A DNA stretch of 64,000 bases, from positions 1 to 64,000 of the forward strand of contig NZ_QVLT01000019.1 in the NCBI RefSeq assembly GCF_003417065.2, written 5' to 3'. Below the pieces are notes generated by a model, which saw nothing but the letters and a program-made list of their open reading frames with translations, did no database searches and was not told the origin of the DNA. This document shows positions 32,355 through 40,765 of the stretch, one piece after another. Origin of the DNA: Hymenobacter lapidiphilus (GTDB taxonomy: Bacteria > Bacteroidota > Bacteroidia > Cytophagales > Hymenobacteraceae). Each line of letters starts with the position of its first letter. Position 1 is the stretch's first letter. A program made the translations under genes and the position numbers.

Positions 32355-34007
32355 TTATTTCGCGTCGTACATCCGCTCGTAATACTCGCGGGCCATGCGG
32401 CCCGATTCGTATTCTGGCTCCACGTCGCGCATAGCGGCTTTGCGGATGGCCAGAAACTTGGCGGGCTGGTCGTAGTAGAGGGGGATGATGTCGTTTTCGA
32501 GGGCGTCGAGGATGCCGGTAGCTTCGAGGTCGTCCTTCTCGTTTTCCGAGTCATGCAGGTCGGCCAGGGGCAGCAGGAAGCTGTTTTCGCCGTCGCGGGC
32601 GAATTCCGGAATCCAGCCGTCGGGGATGCTCAGGCTGATGCTACCGTTCATGGCGGCCGTCATGCCGCTGGTGCCCGAGGCTTCGCGCGGGAAGCGCGGC
32701 GTGTTCAGCCAGATATCGGAGCCCTTTTTGGTGGCCGCCGACAGGGCCAGCTCGTAGCCCGTGAGCACGGCGCAGGTGTTGAAGTTCTTGGTCTTCTCGA
32801 TGAGACTGTTGAAGACGGCAATGGCCCCGAAATCCTTGGGGTAGGGCTTGCCGGCCCAGATAACCTGCAGCGGCCGGCCGGTGTCGGTCACCAGCTTCTG
32901 GAACCGCTCGAAGTGGCGCAGAATCAGGTCGGCGCGCTTGTAGCCGGCGAAACGGCGGGCCCATACCAGCGTGAGAGCATCGGGGTCGAGCAGCTTGCCG
33001 GTCTGGTCGGCCACGATGTCGAACAGGCGCTTTTTCAGCTCCCGCTTGCGGGCGTTCAGGGCCTGGTCGTCGTTGTCTTCCAGGGTCTTGTGCAGTTGCT
33101 CATCGCGCCAGTAGGTGCCGTTCTGCGAGTTGGTAATGGCGATAATAGGGCAGATGCCTTCATTGGCGCCCCACATTTCGTTGGCCACTTTGCCGTGCAC
33201 CTTCGAGACGCCGTTGCTGATGCGGGCGAAGCGCAGGGCCGTGAGCGTGTAGTTGACCCGCTCGTTTTCCACGATACCCAGGTCGCGTACCTCGCCCAGC
33301 GTCAGGCGGCCGAAGAACGACATCTTGTAGAGCAGCTCCAGCGGGTGCTCCTCGTTGCCGGCCAGCTCGGGCGTGTGAGTCGTGAACACGAGGTGCTCGC
33401 GCACTTTCTGCCGGTCGCGGCCGAATTTCTCTTGCAGGTAAAACGCCAGCGGCAGGCCGTGGCCCTCGTTGAGGTGGTACACCTCGGTGTGGCGGTCGAG
33501 CACGTCGAGCAGCTTGCCGCCGCCCACGCCCAGCAGAATGCTCTGGGCCACGCGAGTGGCCGTGTCGCCGTCGTAGAGGTGGTGGGAGATGGTGCGCGAG
33601 AGGTGGTCGTTTTCCGGAATGTCGGTGGTCAGGAAGAACATCGGGGCCGTGCCGAACGTCTCGGGGTCGAGGTAGAGGGCGCGCACCTGCACCTGGGCCT
33701 CATGGATGGTGATGGGGAAGGTGATGCCAGTATCCTGCAGGAAGCTGTAGTGCTTGCGGTGGAACTCGGCCCGCATGGTCTGGTCCTCGTTGCGGCTCTG
33801 GTCGTAGTAGCCGTAGCTCCACAGAATGCTGATGCCTATCACGTTCTGCTTCAGCTCATACACTGAGCGCATGTGCGAGCCGGCCAGAAAGCCCAGGCCG
33901 CCGGAGTAGGTTTTCAGGGCCTGATCGACGGCGAATTCCATGGAGAAATACGCGGCCGGGGTGGCAAACTCGGGAGCGGGCGTGTAGTAAGAGAGGTCGA
34001 AAGCCAT
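32355..34007 (-). CDS. glgP: Alpha-glucan phosphorylase-family protein (GT35), PLP lysine replaced
   Basis: The 550-residue protein resembles the short bacterial alpha-glucan phosphorylases: AAYFSMEFAVDQALKTYSGG (about 18-37), YHLNEGHGLPLAFYLQE, FTTHTPELAGNEEHP, WARRFAGYKRADLI and WAGKPYPKDFGAI. These enzymes release glucose-1-phosphate from maltodextrin or glycogen with pyridoxal phosphate. At the cofactor site the usual EASGTGNMK or EASGTSGxK reads EASGTSGMTAAMNG (at about 441-454), so the PLP-binding lysine is threonine (ACG at about 32661). Activity as a normal phosphorylase is doubtful unless another residue serves. It is divergent from two GH13 genes that would supply maltodextrin. Confidence 0.85.
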   Translation of the reverse strand: MAFDLSYYTPAPEFATPAAYFSMEFAVDQALKTYSGGLGFLAGSHMRSVYELKQNVIGISILWSYGYYDQSRNEDQTMRAEFHRKHYSFLQDTGITFPITIHEAQVQVRALYLDPETFGTAPMFFLTTDIPENDHLSRTISHHLYDGDTATRVAQSILLGVGGGKLLDVLDRHTEVYHLNEGHGLPLAFYLQEKFGRDRQKVREHLVFTTHTPELAGNEEHPLELLYKMSFFGRLTLGEVRDLGIVENERVNYTLTALRFARISNGVSKVHGKVANEMWGANEGICPIIAITNSQNGTYWRDEQLHKTLEDNDDQALNARKRELKKRLFDIVADQTGKLLDPDALTLVWARRFAGYKRADLILRHFERFQKLVTDTGRPLQVIWAGKPYPKDFGAIAVFNSLIEKTKNFNTCAVLTGYELALSAATKKGSDIWLNTPRFPREASGTSGMTAAMNGSISLSIPDGWIPEFARDGENSFLLPLADLHDSENEKDDLEATGILDALENDIIPLYYDQPAKFLAIRKAAMRDVEPEYESGRMAREYYERMYDAK

Positions 34008-34426
34008 AAGGGCGAAAGTTGCGGATGAAGTAAAAAGCCGGAGCTAGGCGGTGCCGCCGGCCCAACGGTTACCCAAAAAAACAAGAAAAGAACTACCCGA
34101 AGCATCTGCCCCCTGCCTTAGCGGCCCGGATGCTAACCAGCCACCAGTAATAGCCAAACGGGCACCACTACCCCCACCCGAACCCCATCGGCCGGGCCAT
34201 ACGCAACGGCATCAGGCACTTGGAGCCCACCGCCGGGTTCGGGCCACGGCGGCGGCAGCTCGCGGCCAAGTGCCTTATTATCCGGGTTGGCAGCTTGTTG
34301 TGGCTCGTTGAGGCAATACAGCACGTACATTCGTCAACACATCATCATTTTGGGCGCCTGAAACAGTAGCGCGGCGGGCGGGCGAGGGCGTTCTTTGTCT
34401 ATTACGTTCCTTATCCCACCCCGCGT
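34008..34426. other. Divergent intergenic region between phosphorylase and GH13 genes
   Basis: These 419 bases hold no convincing gene. AGGCACTTGG (about 34214) and the inverse CCAAGTGCCT (about 34265) form a 60-base loop inverted repeat in the middle, which could be a shared operator for the divergent glucan genes. I do not see a clear TAnnTTTG box. Confidence 0.35.
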
Positions 34427-36316
34427 ATGTTCGCTTCCCGATTCCTGCCCCTGCTGGCCGGTGCGCTACTGGCCATAGCCGCGCCCGCGCTGGCTGCCCC
34501 GGCTCCGGCTCCGGCTGCCCCCACTATAACCGCTGCCGCCAAAGCCGCCCCCATCCAGCGCATCGACCCCACATTCTGGTGGGTGGGCATGAAGAACCCC
34601 AGGCTGCAGCTGCTCGTGCACGGCCCCGGTATCCGGACGGCCACGGCCGCGCTGCGGGCCTACCCGGGCGTGCGCCTCGACAGCGTGCAGCAGCTGGCCA
34701 GCCCGAATTACCTGATGCTACACCTCACCATCGGTTCCGAGGCCCGGCCCGGTCGGCTCCAGCTCGATTTTAAAGGCACCAAAAAGTTCAGCTACAACTA
34801 CGAACTCAAGCAGCGCACCACGCCCGGTGACGACAAAAAGGTGCAGGGCCTCACGCAGCAGGATTTCATCTACTTTCTGATGCCCGACCGGTTTGCCAAC
34901 GGCGACCTGAAAAACGACTACCTCAAGGACATGCGCGCGCCCAAAGTGGCCCGCGACTCGATGTACAGCCGCCACGGCGGGGATTTGGCCGGTATTGAGC
35001 AGCGCTTCGACTACTTCAAGGACCTGGGCGTGACGGCGCTGTGGCTGACGCCGGTGGTGGAAAACGACATGCCCAAGGCCAGCTACCACGGCTACGCCCT
35101 CACCGATTACTACAACACCGACCGCCGCTACGGTACCACCGAGCAGTACCGGCAGTTTGTGGAGCGCGCCCACGCCAGCGGCCTGAAAGTGGTGCACGAC
35201 GTGGTGCTCAACCACATGGGCTCCAAGAACTACCTGTTCCTCGACCAGCCCGCGCCCGACTGGTTCAACCAGTGGCCGGGCTTCACGCGCAGCAACTACA
35301 ACGCCTCGGCCCTCAACGACCCCTACGGCTCCGTCCTCGACCGTAAGCTGTACAACCAGGGTTGGTTTGACACCACGATGCCCGACGTGAACCAGGCCAA
35401 CCTGCTGGTGTCTACCTACCTGATTCAGAACTTTTTGTGGTGGGTGGAATACACCGGCCTCGACGCCTACCGCATCGACACCTTCCCCTACTCCGACCCG
35501 AAGTTTCTGATGGATTGGGGCCGGGCCATGCAGGAGGAATTCCCGCGGCTGGCGCTGTTCGGCGAGTCGTGGGTGGGCAGCACGGCCCAGCAGGCGTTCT
35601 TCGCCCGCAACATTTTCCAGCCCGTTGATGGGTTAAAGGCCAACCTGCCCTCGGTGCTCGATTTCCAGTCGAGCTTCGCCCTGCACGATGCCCTGAAGTC
35701 GGGCAACATGCTCAAACTCTACGAGTCGCTGCAGGGCGATTGGATGTACGAGGACGCCTCGCGCAACGTCACGTTCCTCGACAACCACGACGTGAGCCGC
35801 TTCTACTCAGTTATCGGCGAGGACTTCGCGCGCTACAAAATGGGCCTGGCCTGGCTGCTGACCACCCGCGGCACCCCGCAGCTGTACTACGGCACCGAGG
35901 TGCTGATGAAGAACTTCAGCAACCCCGACGGCCTGGTACGCGCCGACTTTCCCGGCGGCTTCGCGGGCGACTCGCTCAACTACTTTAAAAAGCGCCCCGG
36001 CCAGCCCGGCGAGGCCTTCGACTACGTGCGCAAGCTGGCCCAGTACCGCAAGTCGCACGCCTTTTTGCACTCGGGCAAGCTGATGCAGTTTATCCCGCAG
36101 GACGGCGTGTACGTGTACTTCCGCTACGCCCCCGAAGGCACGGTGATGGTGATACTCAACGGCAGCAAAGAGGCCCGCACGCTCGACGGCGCCCGGTTCG
36201 TGGAGCGCACGGGCGGGTTCACCTCGGGCCTGGAGGTAACGACCGGCGCGGTGCTTCCTACTTTAAAGTCGTTTACCGTGCCGGCCGCTACGGCGTGGGT
36301 AGTGGAATTGCGGTAG
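34427..36316 (+). CDS. GH13 cyclomaltodextrinase/neopullulanase-like enzyme (secreted)
   Basis: The 629-residue protein has a signal peptide (to about residue 24), an N-terminal cyclomaltodextrinase-type beta domain (about 40-130, FWWVGMKNPRLQLLVHGPG) and a GH13 barrel. The four conserved regions are VVHDVVLNHMGSKNY (about 255-269), YTGLDAYRIDTFPYSD with nucleophile D350, LALFGESWVG with acid/base E380, and VTFLDNHDVSRF (about 448-459). A small C-terminal beta domain follows. It is SusA-like and should cut alpha-1,4 links of starch, pullulan or cyclodextrins in the periplasm. It heads a plus-strand row with a second GH13 and a sugar transporter, 156 bases from the next gene. Confidence 0.92.
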   Translation: MFASRFLPLLAGALLAIAAPALAAPAPAPAAPTITAAAKAAPIQRIDPTFWWVGMKNPRLQLLVHGPGIRTATAALRAYPGVRLDSVQQLASPNYLMLHLTIGSEARPGRLQLDFKGTKKFSYNYELKQRTTPGDDKKVQGLTQQDFIYFLMPDRFANGDLKNDYLKDMRAPKVARDSMYSRHGGDLAGIEQRFDYFKDLGVTALWLTPVVENDMPKASYHGYALTDYYNTDRRYGTTEQYRQFVERAHASGLKVVHDVVLNHMGSKNYLFLDQPAPDWFNQWPGFTRSNYNASALNDPYGSVLDRKLYNQGWFDTTMPDVNQANLLVSTYLIQNFLWWVEYTGLDAYRIDTFPYSDPKFLMDWGRAMQEEFPRLALFGESWVGSTAQQAFFARNIFQPVDGLKANLPSVLDFQSSFALHDALKSGNMLKLYESLQGDWMYEDASRNVTFLDNHDVSRFYSVIGEDFARYKMGLAWLLTTRGTPQLYYGTEVLMKNFSNPDGLVRADFPGGFAGDSLNYFKKRPGQPGEAFDYVRKLAQYRKSHAFLHSGKLMQFIPQDGVYVYFRYAPEGTVMVILNGSKEARTLDGARFVERTGGFTSGLEVTTGAVLPTLKSFTVPAATAWVVELR

Positions 36317-36472
36317 ATTGGGCTTGTTCTGGCGTCAGGATTCTGCCGCCATCAGCCGGGCCTGTTCCTCAACTTTACCATCCCTTCAACCCCGAGGGCC
36401 TCTTTTGCAAAGTGAACTGCCGGTAAAACTCCGGCGCCCGCTACGGGCTAAAAACGCCAGAATAACCTGACT

Positions 36473-38266
36473 ATGAAACGCCTCCTGCTCCTGCTCGCGC
36501 TTGCCGCCTGCTCGCCCCAAAAACCTGCTATGCTTCCGCCCGACGCCAATACCACCGAAGAAGCCCCCCAGGACCACAAGCTCATCATCTACCAGCTGAT
36601 GACACGCCTGTTCGGCAACCAGACCGCCACTAACAAAACCTACGGCACTATCCAGGAAAACGGCGTCGGCAAATTCAACGACATCAACGACCAGGCCCTG
36701 CAGGCTATTAAGCGGATGGGGGCCAGCCACGTGTGGTACACCGGCGTGCTCGAACACGCTACCCTCACTGCCTACGAGGGCATCCCGGCCGATGATGCCG
36801 ATGTGGTGAAGGGCCGCGCCGGCTCGCCCTACGCCATTAAGGACTACTACGACGTGGCTCCTGACCTAGCCGTGGACGTGCCCAACCGCATGCGCGAGTT
36901 CGAAGCGCTGGTGAAACGCACCCACAACAACGGCCTCAAGGTTATTATCGACTTCATTCCCAACCACGTGGCCCGCTCCTATAAATCGGATGCCAAGCCG
37001 GCGGGCGTGGTAGACCTGGGCGAGCAGGACGATAAAACCCAGGCCTTCAAGCCCGGCAACAACTTCTACTACCTGCCTGGCCAGCCCTTCGTGGTGCCGA
37101 CCGACTACAATCCGCTGGGCGGCTTAAAGGCCCCCAACGAGGATGGTAAGTACCAGGAAAACCCCGCCAAGGCTACCGGCAACGATGTTTTCACGGCTGC
37201 TCCGAGCGTCAACGACTGGTTCGAAACCACCAAACTCAACTACGGCGTCGACTACCAAAACAAACGCCAGCCCTACTTCGAGCCTATTCCGGATACGTGG
37301 CTGAAAATGCGCGACATTCTGGTGTTCTGGGCCCGCAAGGACGTTGACGGTTTCCGCTGCGACATGGCCGAGATGGTGCCGGTCGAGTTCTGGGCCTGGG
37401 TGATTCCGGAGCTGAAGAAGGTGAAGCCCAGTCTGCTGTTCATCGGCGAAGCCTACGACGCCAAAACCTACCAGATGTACCTGGAAAAAGGCCATTTCGA
37501 CTACCTCTACGATAAGGTGGGCCTCTACGACGGCCTGCGCCGCCTGACCCGCAACGAAGGCACGACCCGCGACATCACCAAAGTCTGGAGTGAGGAAAGC
37601 CGCGGCTTCGGCGGCCACATGCTGCGCTTTCTGGAAAACCACGACGAGCAGCGCATTGCCAGCCCCGACTTTGCCGGTAACGCCCGCGCCGCCCTGCCGG
37701 CCATGACGGTTTCCGCCACGCTGGGCACCGGCCCGGTAATGCTCTACTTCGGGCAGGATGTGGGCGAGCCGGCCCTTGCCTCCGAAGGCTTCTCGGGTGA
37801 AGACGGCCGCACCACTATTTTCGATTACTGGGGCGTGCCCGAGCACCAGAAATGGCTGAACGGCGGCAAGTTTGATGGCGGCCAGCTCAGCCCCGAGCAA
37901 AAGCAGCTGCACGCGTTCTACGTACGCCTGCTCACGCTTTCGGGCCAGCGCGAGGCCATTCGGAAGGGCCGTTTCTACGAGCTGCAAAGCACGTTGGCGG
38001 CCCAGAACCCCGGCTACAATGCCGAGCGCGTGTACGCCTACCTGCGCTACACCGACCGCGAAAAGCTGCTCGTCATCGTCAACTTCAGCCCCAGCCAAAC
38101 CCATACGCTCAACCTTAACCTGCCCGCCGACATGCGCGCCAGCCTGAACCTACCCGCCGACAAGCCGCTTACCTACACCGATTTGCTGGCCCCGGCTAGT
38201 AAATCGACTAATAGCACTACCGTTACGCTGGCCCCGCAAAGCAGCCACATTTTCGAAATCAAGTAG
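36473..38266 (+). CDS. GH13 alpha-amylase-family lipoprotein
   Basis: The 597-residue protein starts MKRLLLLLALAACSPQ, a lipoprotein signal with cysteine 13. GH13 regions are GLKVIIDFIPNHVARS (about 156-171), KDVDGFRCDMAEMVPVEFW with nucleophile aspartate at about 296, SLLFIGEAYDAKTY with glutamate at about 326, and LRFLENHDEQRI (about 384-395). It differs from the preceding enzyme in lacking the N-terminal cyclomaltodextrinase domain. It has a Asn/Thr-rich end (SKSTNSTTVTLAPQSSHIFE). Location outside or at the outer membrane is inferred from the lipid anchor. It is followed by a type A palindrome and then by the transporter gene. Confidence 0.92.
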   Translation: MKRLLLLLALAACSPQKPAMLPPDANTTEEAPQDHKLIIYQLMTRLFGNQTATNKTYGTIQENGVGKFNDINDQALQAIKRMGASHVWYTGVLEHATLTAYEGIPADDADVVKGRAGSPYAIKDYYDVAPDLAVDVPNRMREFEALVKRTHNNGLKVIIDFIPNHVARSYKSDAKPAGVVDLGEQDDKTQAFKPGNNFYYLPGQPFVVPTDYNPLGGLKAPNEDGKYQENPAKATGNDVFTAAPSVNDWFETTKLNYGVDYQNKRQPYFEPIPDTWLKMRDILVFWARKDVDGFRCDMAEMVPVEFWAWVIPELKKVKPSLLFIGEAYDAKTYQMYLEKGHFDYLYDKVGLYDGLRRLTRNEGTTRDITKVWSEESRGFGGHMLRFLENHDEQRIASPDFAGNARAALPAMTVSATLGTGPVMLYFGQDVGEPALASEGFSGEDGRTTIFDYWGVPEHQKWLNGGKFDGGQLSPEQKQLHAFYVRLLTLSGQREAIRKGRFYELQSTLAAQNPGYNAERVYAYLRYTDREKLLVIVNFSPSQTHTLNLNLPADMRASLNLPADKPLTYTDLLAPASKSTNSTTVTLAPQSSHIFEIK

Positions 38267-38282
38267 TGAGAAGCCAGAGGCT

Positions 38283-38393
38283 AGAAGAACGTCATTCAGA
38301 GCGTAGCGAAGAATCTCGCGTGCTAACGTTACAAAGTCGCTGTTCAACGACTTCGTGCGCGATTCTTCGCTGCGCTCTGAATGACGTTCTTCT
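38283..38393. repeat. Type A palindromic repeat, copy 1
   Basis: AGAAGAACGTCATTCAGAGC then GTAGCGAAGAATCTCGCG on the left is inverted on the right as CGCGATTCTTCGCTGCGC then TCTGAATGACGTTCTTCT, around a centre of about 38 bases. A second copy lies at 59322-59421. It separates the second GH13 gene from the transporter gene. Confidence 0.8.
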
Positions 38394-38439
38394 CACCTAC
38401 CCACTTCCGCCCGTTCCCAATCCCTAAATTCCCCCACAT

Positions 38440-40119
38440 ATGGCCTCCCCCACCGCCACCGTTTCGGCTGATACCCGCGACAAACCCCGGATGAGCTTCT
38501 GGCAAATCTGGAACATGAGCTTCGGCTTTCTGGGTATCCAGTTCGGATTCGAGTTGCAGAATTCCAATGTAAGCCGCATTTTCGAAACGCTGGGCGCCAG
38601 CAAAGACGACCTGCCGCTACTATGGATTGCCGCCCCACTGACGGGTCTGTTAGTGCAGCCCATTGTCGGCTACTTTTCTGACCGTACTTGGCACCCTACC
38701 TGGGGCCGACGACGGCCGTTCTTTTTCTTGGGGGCAGTGCTGGCTACGCTATCATTATTTATTATGCCCAATTCGGGGTCGCTGCTGATAGCGGCCGGGA
38801 TGCTGTGGGTGATGGATGCGAGCATCAATATTTCGATGGAGCCGTTCCGGGCCTTTGTTGGCGACCTGTTGCCTAACAACCAGCGAACTACAGGCTTTGC
38901 TACCCAAAGCTTTTTTATCGGGGTGGGCTCGGTTATCGCCGCCGGCCTGCCGTGGGTGTTCACCAACCTATTTGATATAGCTAATATAGCCCCACAGGGC
39001 CAGATTCCGCCCTCCGTGAAATATGCGTTTTACGCGGGCGGAGTGGCGTTTTTTCTGGCCGTGATGTACACCGTGGTCACTACCCGCGAGTACCCGCCGG
39101 CCAACATGGCTGAGTTTGAGCGCGAAAAAGCCGACACCCGAGTATTCGATGGTTTGAAAGAATCGTTCATGGGCATTTTCCATATGCCCAAGGCGATGCA
39201 GCAGCTAGCCGTGGTGCAGCTTTTTACTTGGTTTGCCCTGTTTGCTATGTGGATTTACTCCACCAACGCCATCACCAGCAACATCTACGATATGCACGTA
39301 GACAACCAGCTATTTGCCAAAATCGAGCAGCGGGTGCAGGCAGCTTCCGCTTCCGTAAAAGGCGTGGCAGCCAAAAGCTTCTTCGATCTGAGCGCCGCCA
39401 CGGCTGCCGAGATGCAAGCCAAGCAGCTCACTGCACTCCGCAACGATTTAGCCGATATCAACCGCTTTCAGTCCGGCAGCCCCGACAAGGTGATAACCAC
39501 CAACTTGGCAGGTTACGCACTGAAGAGCACTGATTTTACCCCCGCCGAAGTTACTACGCTCGTAAGGGTCCAGCAACAGTACAACGATGGGGCCGACTGG
39601 TTGGGCATCTGCTCATCGGTGCGCAATGGTGTGGCCGCCCTGTTTGCCTTCCTGCTGCCAGTACTGGCCCGCCGCACCAGTCGCCGCTTTACCCACATGC
39701 TGTGCTTAGTAGTGGGCGGCTTGGGCCTGATTTCTCTGCGCTTCGTGGATACGCCGGCCCTGTTGGCAGTAGCTATGGGTTTGGTAGGTATTGCCTGGGC
39801 CAGCATTCTGTCGATGCCTTACGCCATGCTCGCCGGTGCCCTACCTGCCAACAAAATGGGCTATTACATGGGGGTGTTCAACTTTTTCATCGTCATTCCC
39901 CAGATTGTAGCGGCCACGGTGTTAGGTTTCCTTACTATCCATCTATTCAGTGGCAATACCCTCTCGGTGCTGGTTCTGGGCGGAGTCACGATGGTTATTG
40001 GGGGATTGCTCACGCTACGTGTCGATGATGCCGATGATATCCGGCTGGTTTCGGCGGAGCCCGTGGCCTTGCCGGGCGGTGGCTATGATGCTCCGGTAGA
40101 AACCGATCCGCGGCTGTGA
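38440..40119 (+). CDS. SLC45-type MFS sugar transporter with large periplasmic loop
   Basis: The 559-residue membrane protein resembles SLC45/GPH-type sugar transporters: WNMSFGFLGIQFGFELQNSN (TM1), QPIVGYFSDRTWHPTWGRRR (the loop 2-3 motif DRTW...GRRRP), WVMDASINISMEPFRAFVGD (TM4 with RAFVGD) and RTSRRFTHMLCLVVGGLGL. Such carriers move maltose, sucrose or glucose with protons. It lacks cleavable signals. Between TM7 and TM8, residues about 287-386 form an unusual hydrophilic insert (QLFAKIEQRVQAASASVKGV and onward), predicted to be outside the cytoplasm. Context with two GH13 enzymes and a phosphorylase points to maltose or maltodextrin. Confidence 0.88.
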   Translation: MASPTATVSADTRDKPRMSFWQIWNMSFGFLGIQFGFELQNSNVSRIFETLGASKDDLPLLWIAAPLTGLLVQPIVGYFSDRTWHPTWGRRRPFFFLGAVLATLSLFIMPNSGSLLIAAGMLWVMDASINISMEPFRAFVGDLLPNNQRTTGFATQSFFIGVGSVIAAGLPWVFTNLFDIANIAPQGQIPPSVKYAFYAGGVAFFLAVMYTVVTTREYPPANMAEFEREKADTRVFDGLKESFMGIFHMPKAMQQLAVVQLFTWFALFAMWIYSTNAITSNIYDMHVDNQLFAKIEQRVQAASASVKGVAAKSFFDLSAATAAEMQAKQLTALRNDLADINRFQSGSPDKVITTNLAGYALKSTDFTPAEVTTLVRVQQQYNDGADWLGICSSVRNGVAALFAFLLPVLARRTSRRFTHMLCLVVGGLGLISLRFVDTPALLAVAMGLVGIAWASILSMPYAMLAGALPANKMGYYMGVFNFFIVIPQIVAATVLGFLTIHLFSGNTLSVLVLGGVTMVIGGLLTLRVDDADDIRLVSAEPVALPGGGYDAPVETDPRL

Positions 40120-40133
40120 GGTAAGAGATAAGA

Positions 40134-40192
40134 CAACGAGAAAGGCCTGCCCTGCTGAGCTACATGCTCAGCAGGGCAGGCCTTTCTCGTTG
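40134..40192. terminator. Bidirectional terminator after the transporter gene
   Basis: CAACGAGAAAGGCCTGCCCT then GCTGAGC pairs perfectly over 27 bases with its inverse, leaving a 5-base loop (TACAT). It lies between the transporter gene and the convergent STAS-like gene. Confidence 0.85.
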
Positions 40193-40207
40193 CTGAGGCA
40201 CCGGGCG

Positions 40208-40603
40208 CTACCCGGCCAGCCAGCTATAGGCGGGCGCTTCTTCCACAAACACCCGGATTTCAAGGTCGGCGGCGGCTACGGTGTTCAGCTCGCGGAGGCG
40301 GACGATGAGCAGCTCGGCGTGGTAGGGCGTGGTGAAGTAGGCAATGCGGCGCACGGTGGCGGGCAGGGCCGCCTGCAGCTCAACCCGGAAATCGTGCAGA
40401 ATCCAGAGCATATCGGCCGGGTCGGCCAGGCCGCGGCTGCGCAGGTCGATAAGCCAGCGGCCGGCCTGCACGGGCTGCGCCATGCGCAGCGCCTCCTGGT
40501 AACCGGCCCGGTGCTCGGCCGGGGTAGCTACCCGCGTCCAGCGCATTATCAGCAGCCGTAAGTCGGAGCGGTAGGAGATGAGGACGTATTCGGCAACGGG
40601 CAT
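40208..40603 (-). CDS. Small protein of unknown function (STAS-like appearance)
   Basis: From the ATG at 40603 the product is 131 residues: MPVAEYVLISYRSDLRLLIM, then TPAEHRAGYQEALRMAQPVQ, GRWLIDLRSRGLADPADMLW, and RRIAYFTTPYHAELLIVRLR. The alternation of strands and helices (WLIDLRS, then a helix, RIAYFTTP) recalls STAS/SpoIIAA-type domains, but no diagnostic residue is visible, so the fold is a guess. No signal or membrane segment. The longer frame to 40690 starts with Cys/Tyr-rich sequence and is not used. It lies upstream of, and divergent from, the M16 protease gene. Confidence 0.65.
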   Translation of the reverse strand: MPVAEYVLISYRSDLRLLIMRWTRVATPAEHRAGYQEALRMAQPVQAGRWLIDLRSRGLADPADMLWILHDFRVELQAALPATVRRIAYFTTPYHAELLIVRLRELNTVAAADLEIRVFVEEAPAYSWLAG

Positions 40604-40765
40604 TGGAAGGGGCTGGCAGGCAATGGGGCAAAGGTAAGCCCAGTGGCGCACACTATCCGAACAGTACAGCCCGCTCCTGTAGCAATGCAACTCCGGCGCT
40701 TACAGATTTGTCCTTCCCTGCGTATCTTCCCCCCGTAATCCATTCCACTTCATTCCTACCGATTT

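Noticed and set aside
32553..33866. Plus-strand open frame of 437 codons
   Set aside because: Fully antisense to the phosphorylase gene, with the same shadow-type composition and no motif.
38283..38393. CRISPR repeat or tRNA-like structure
   Set aside because: It is one inverted repeat with no regular spacers and no cloverleaf; the same arms recur at 59322-59421.
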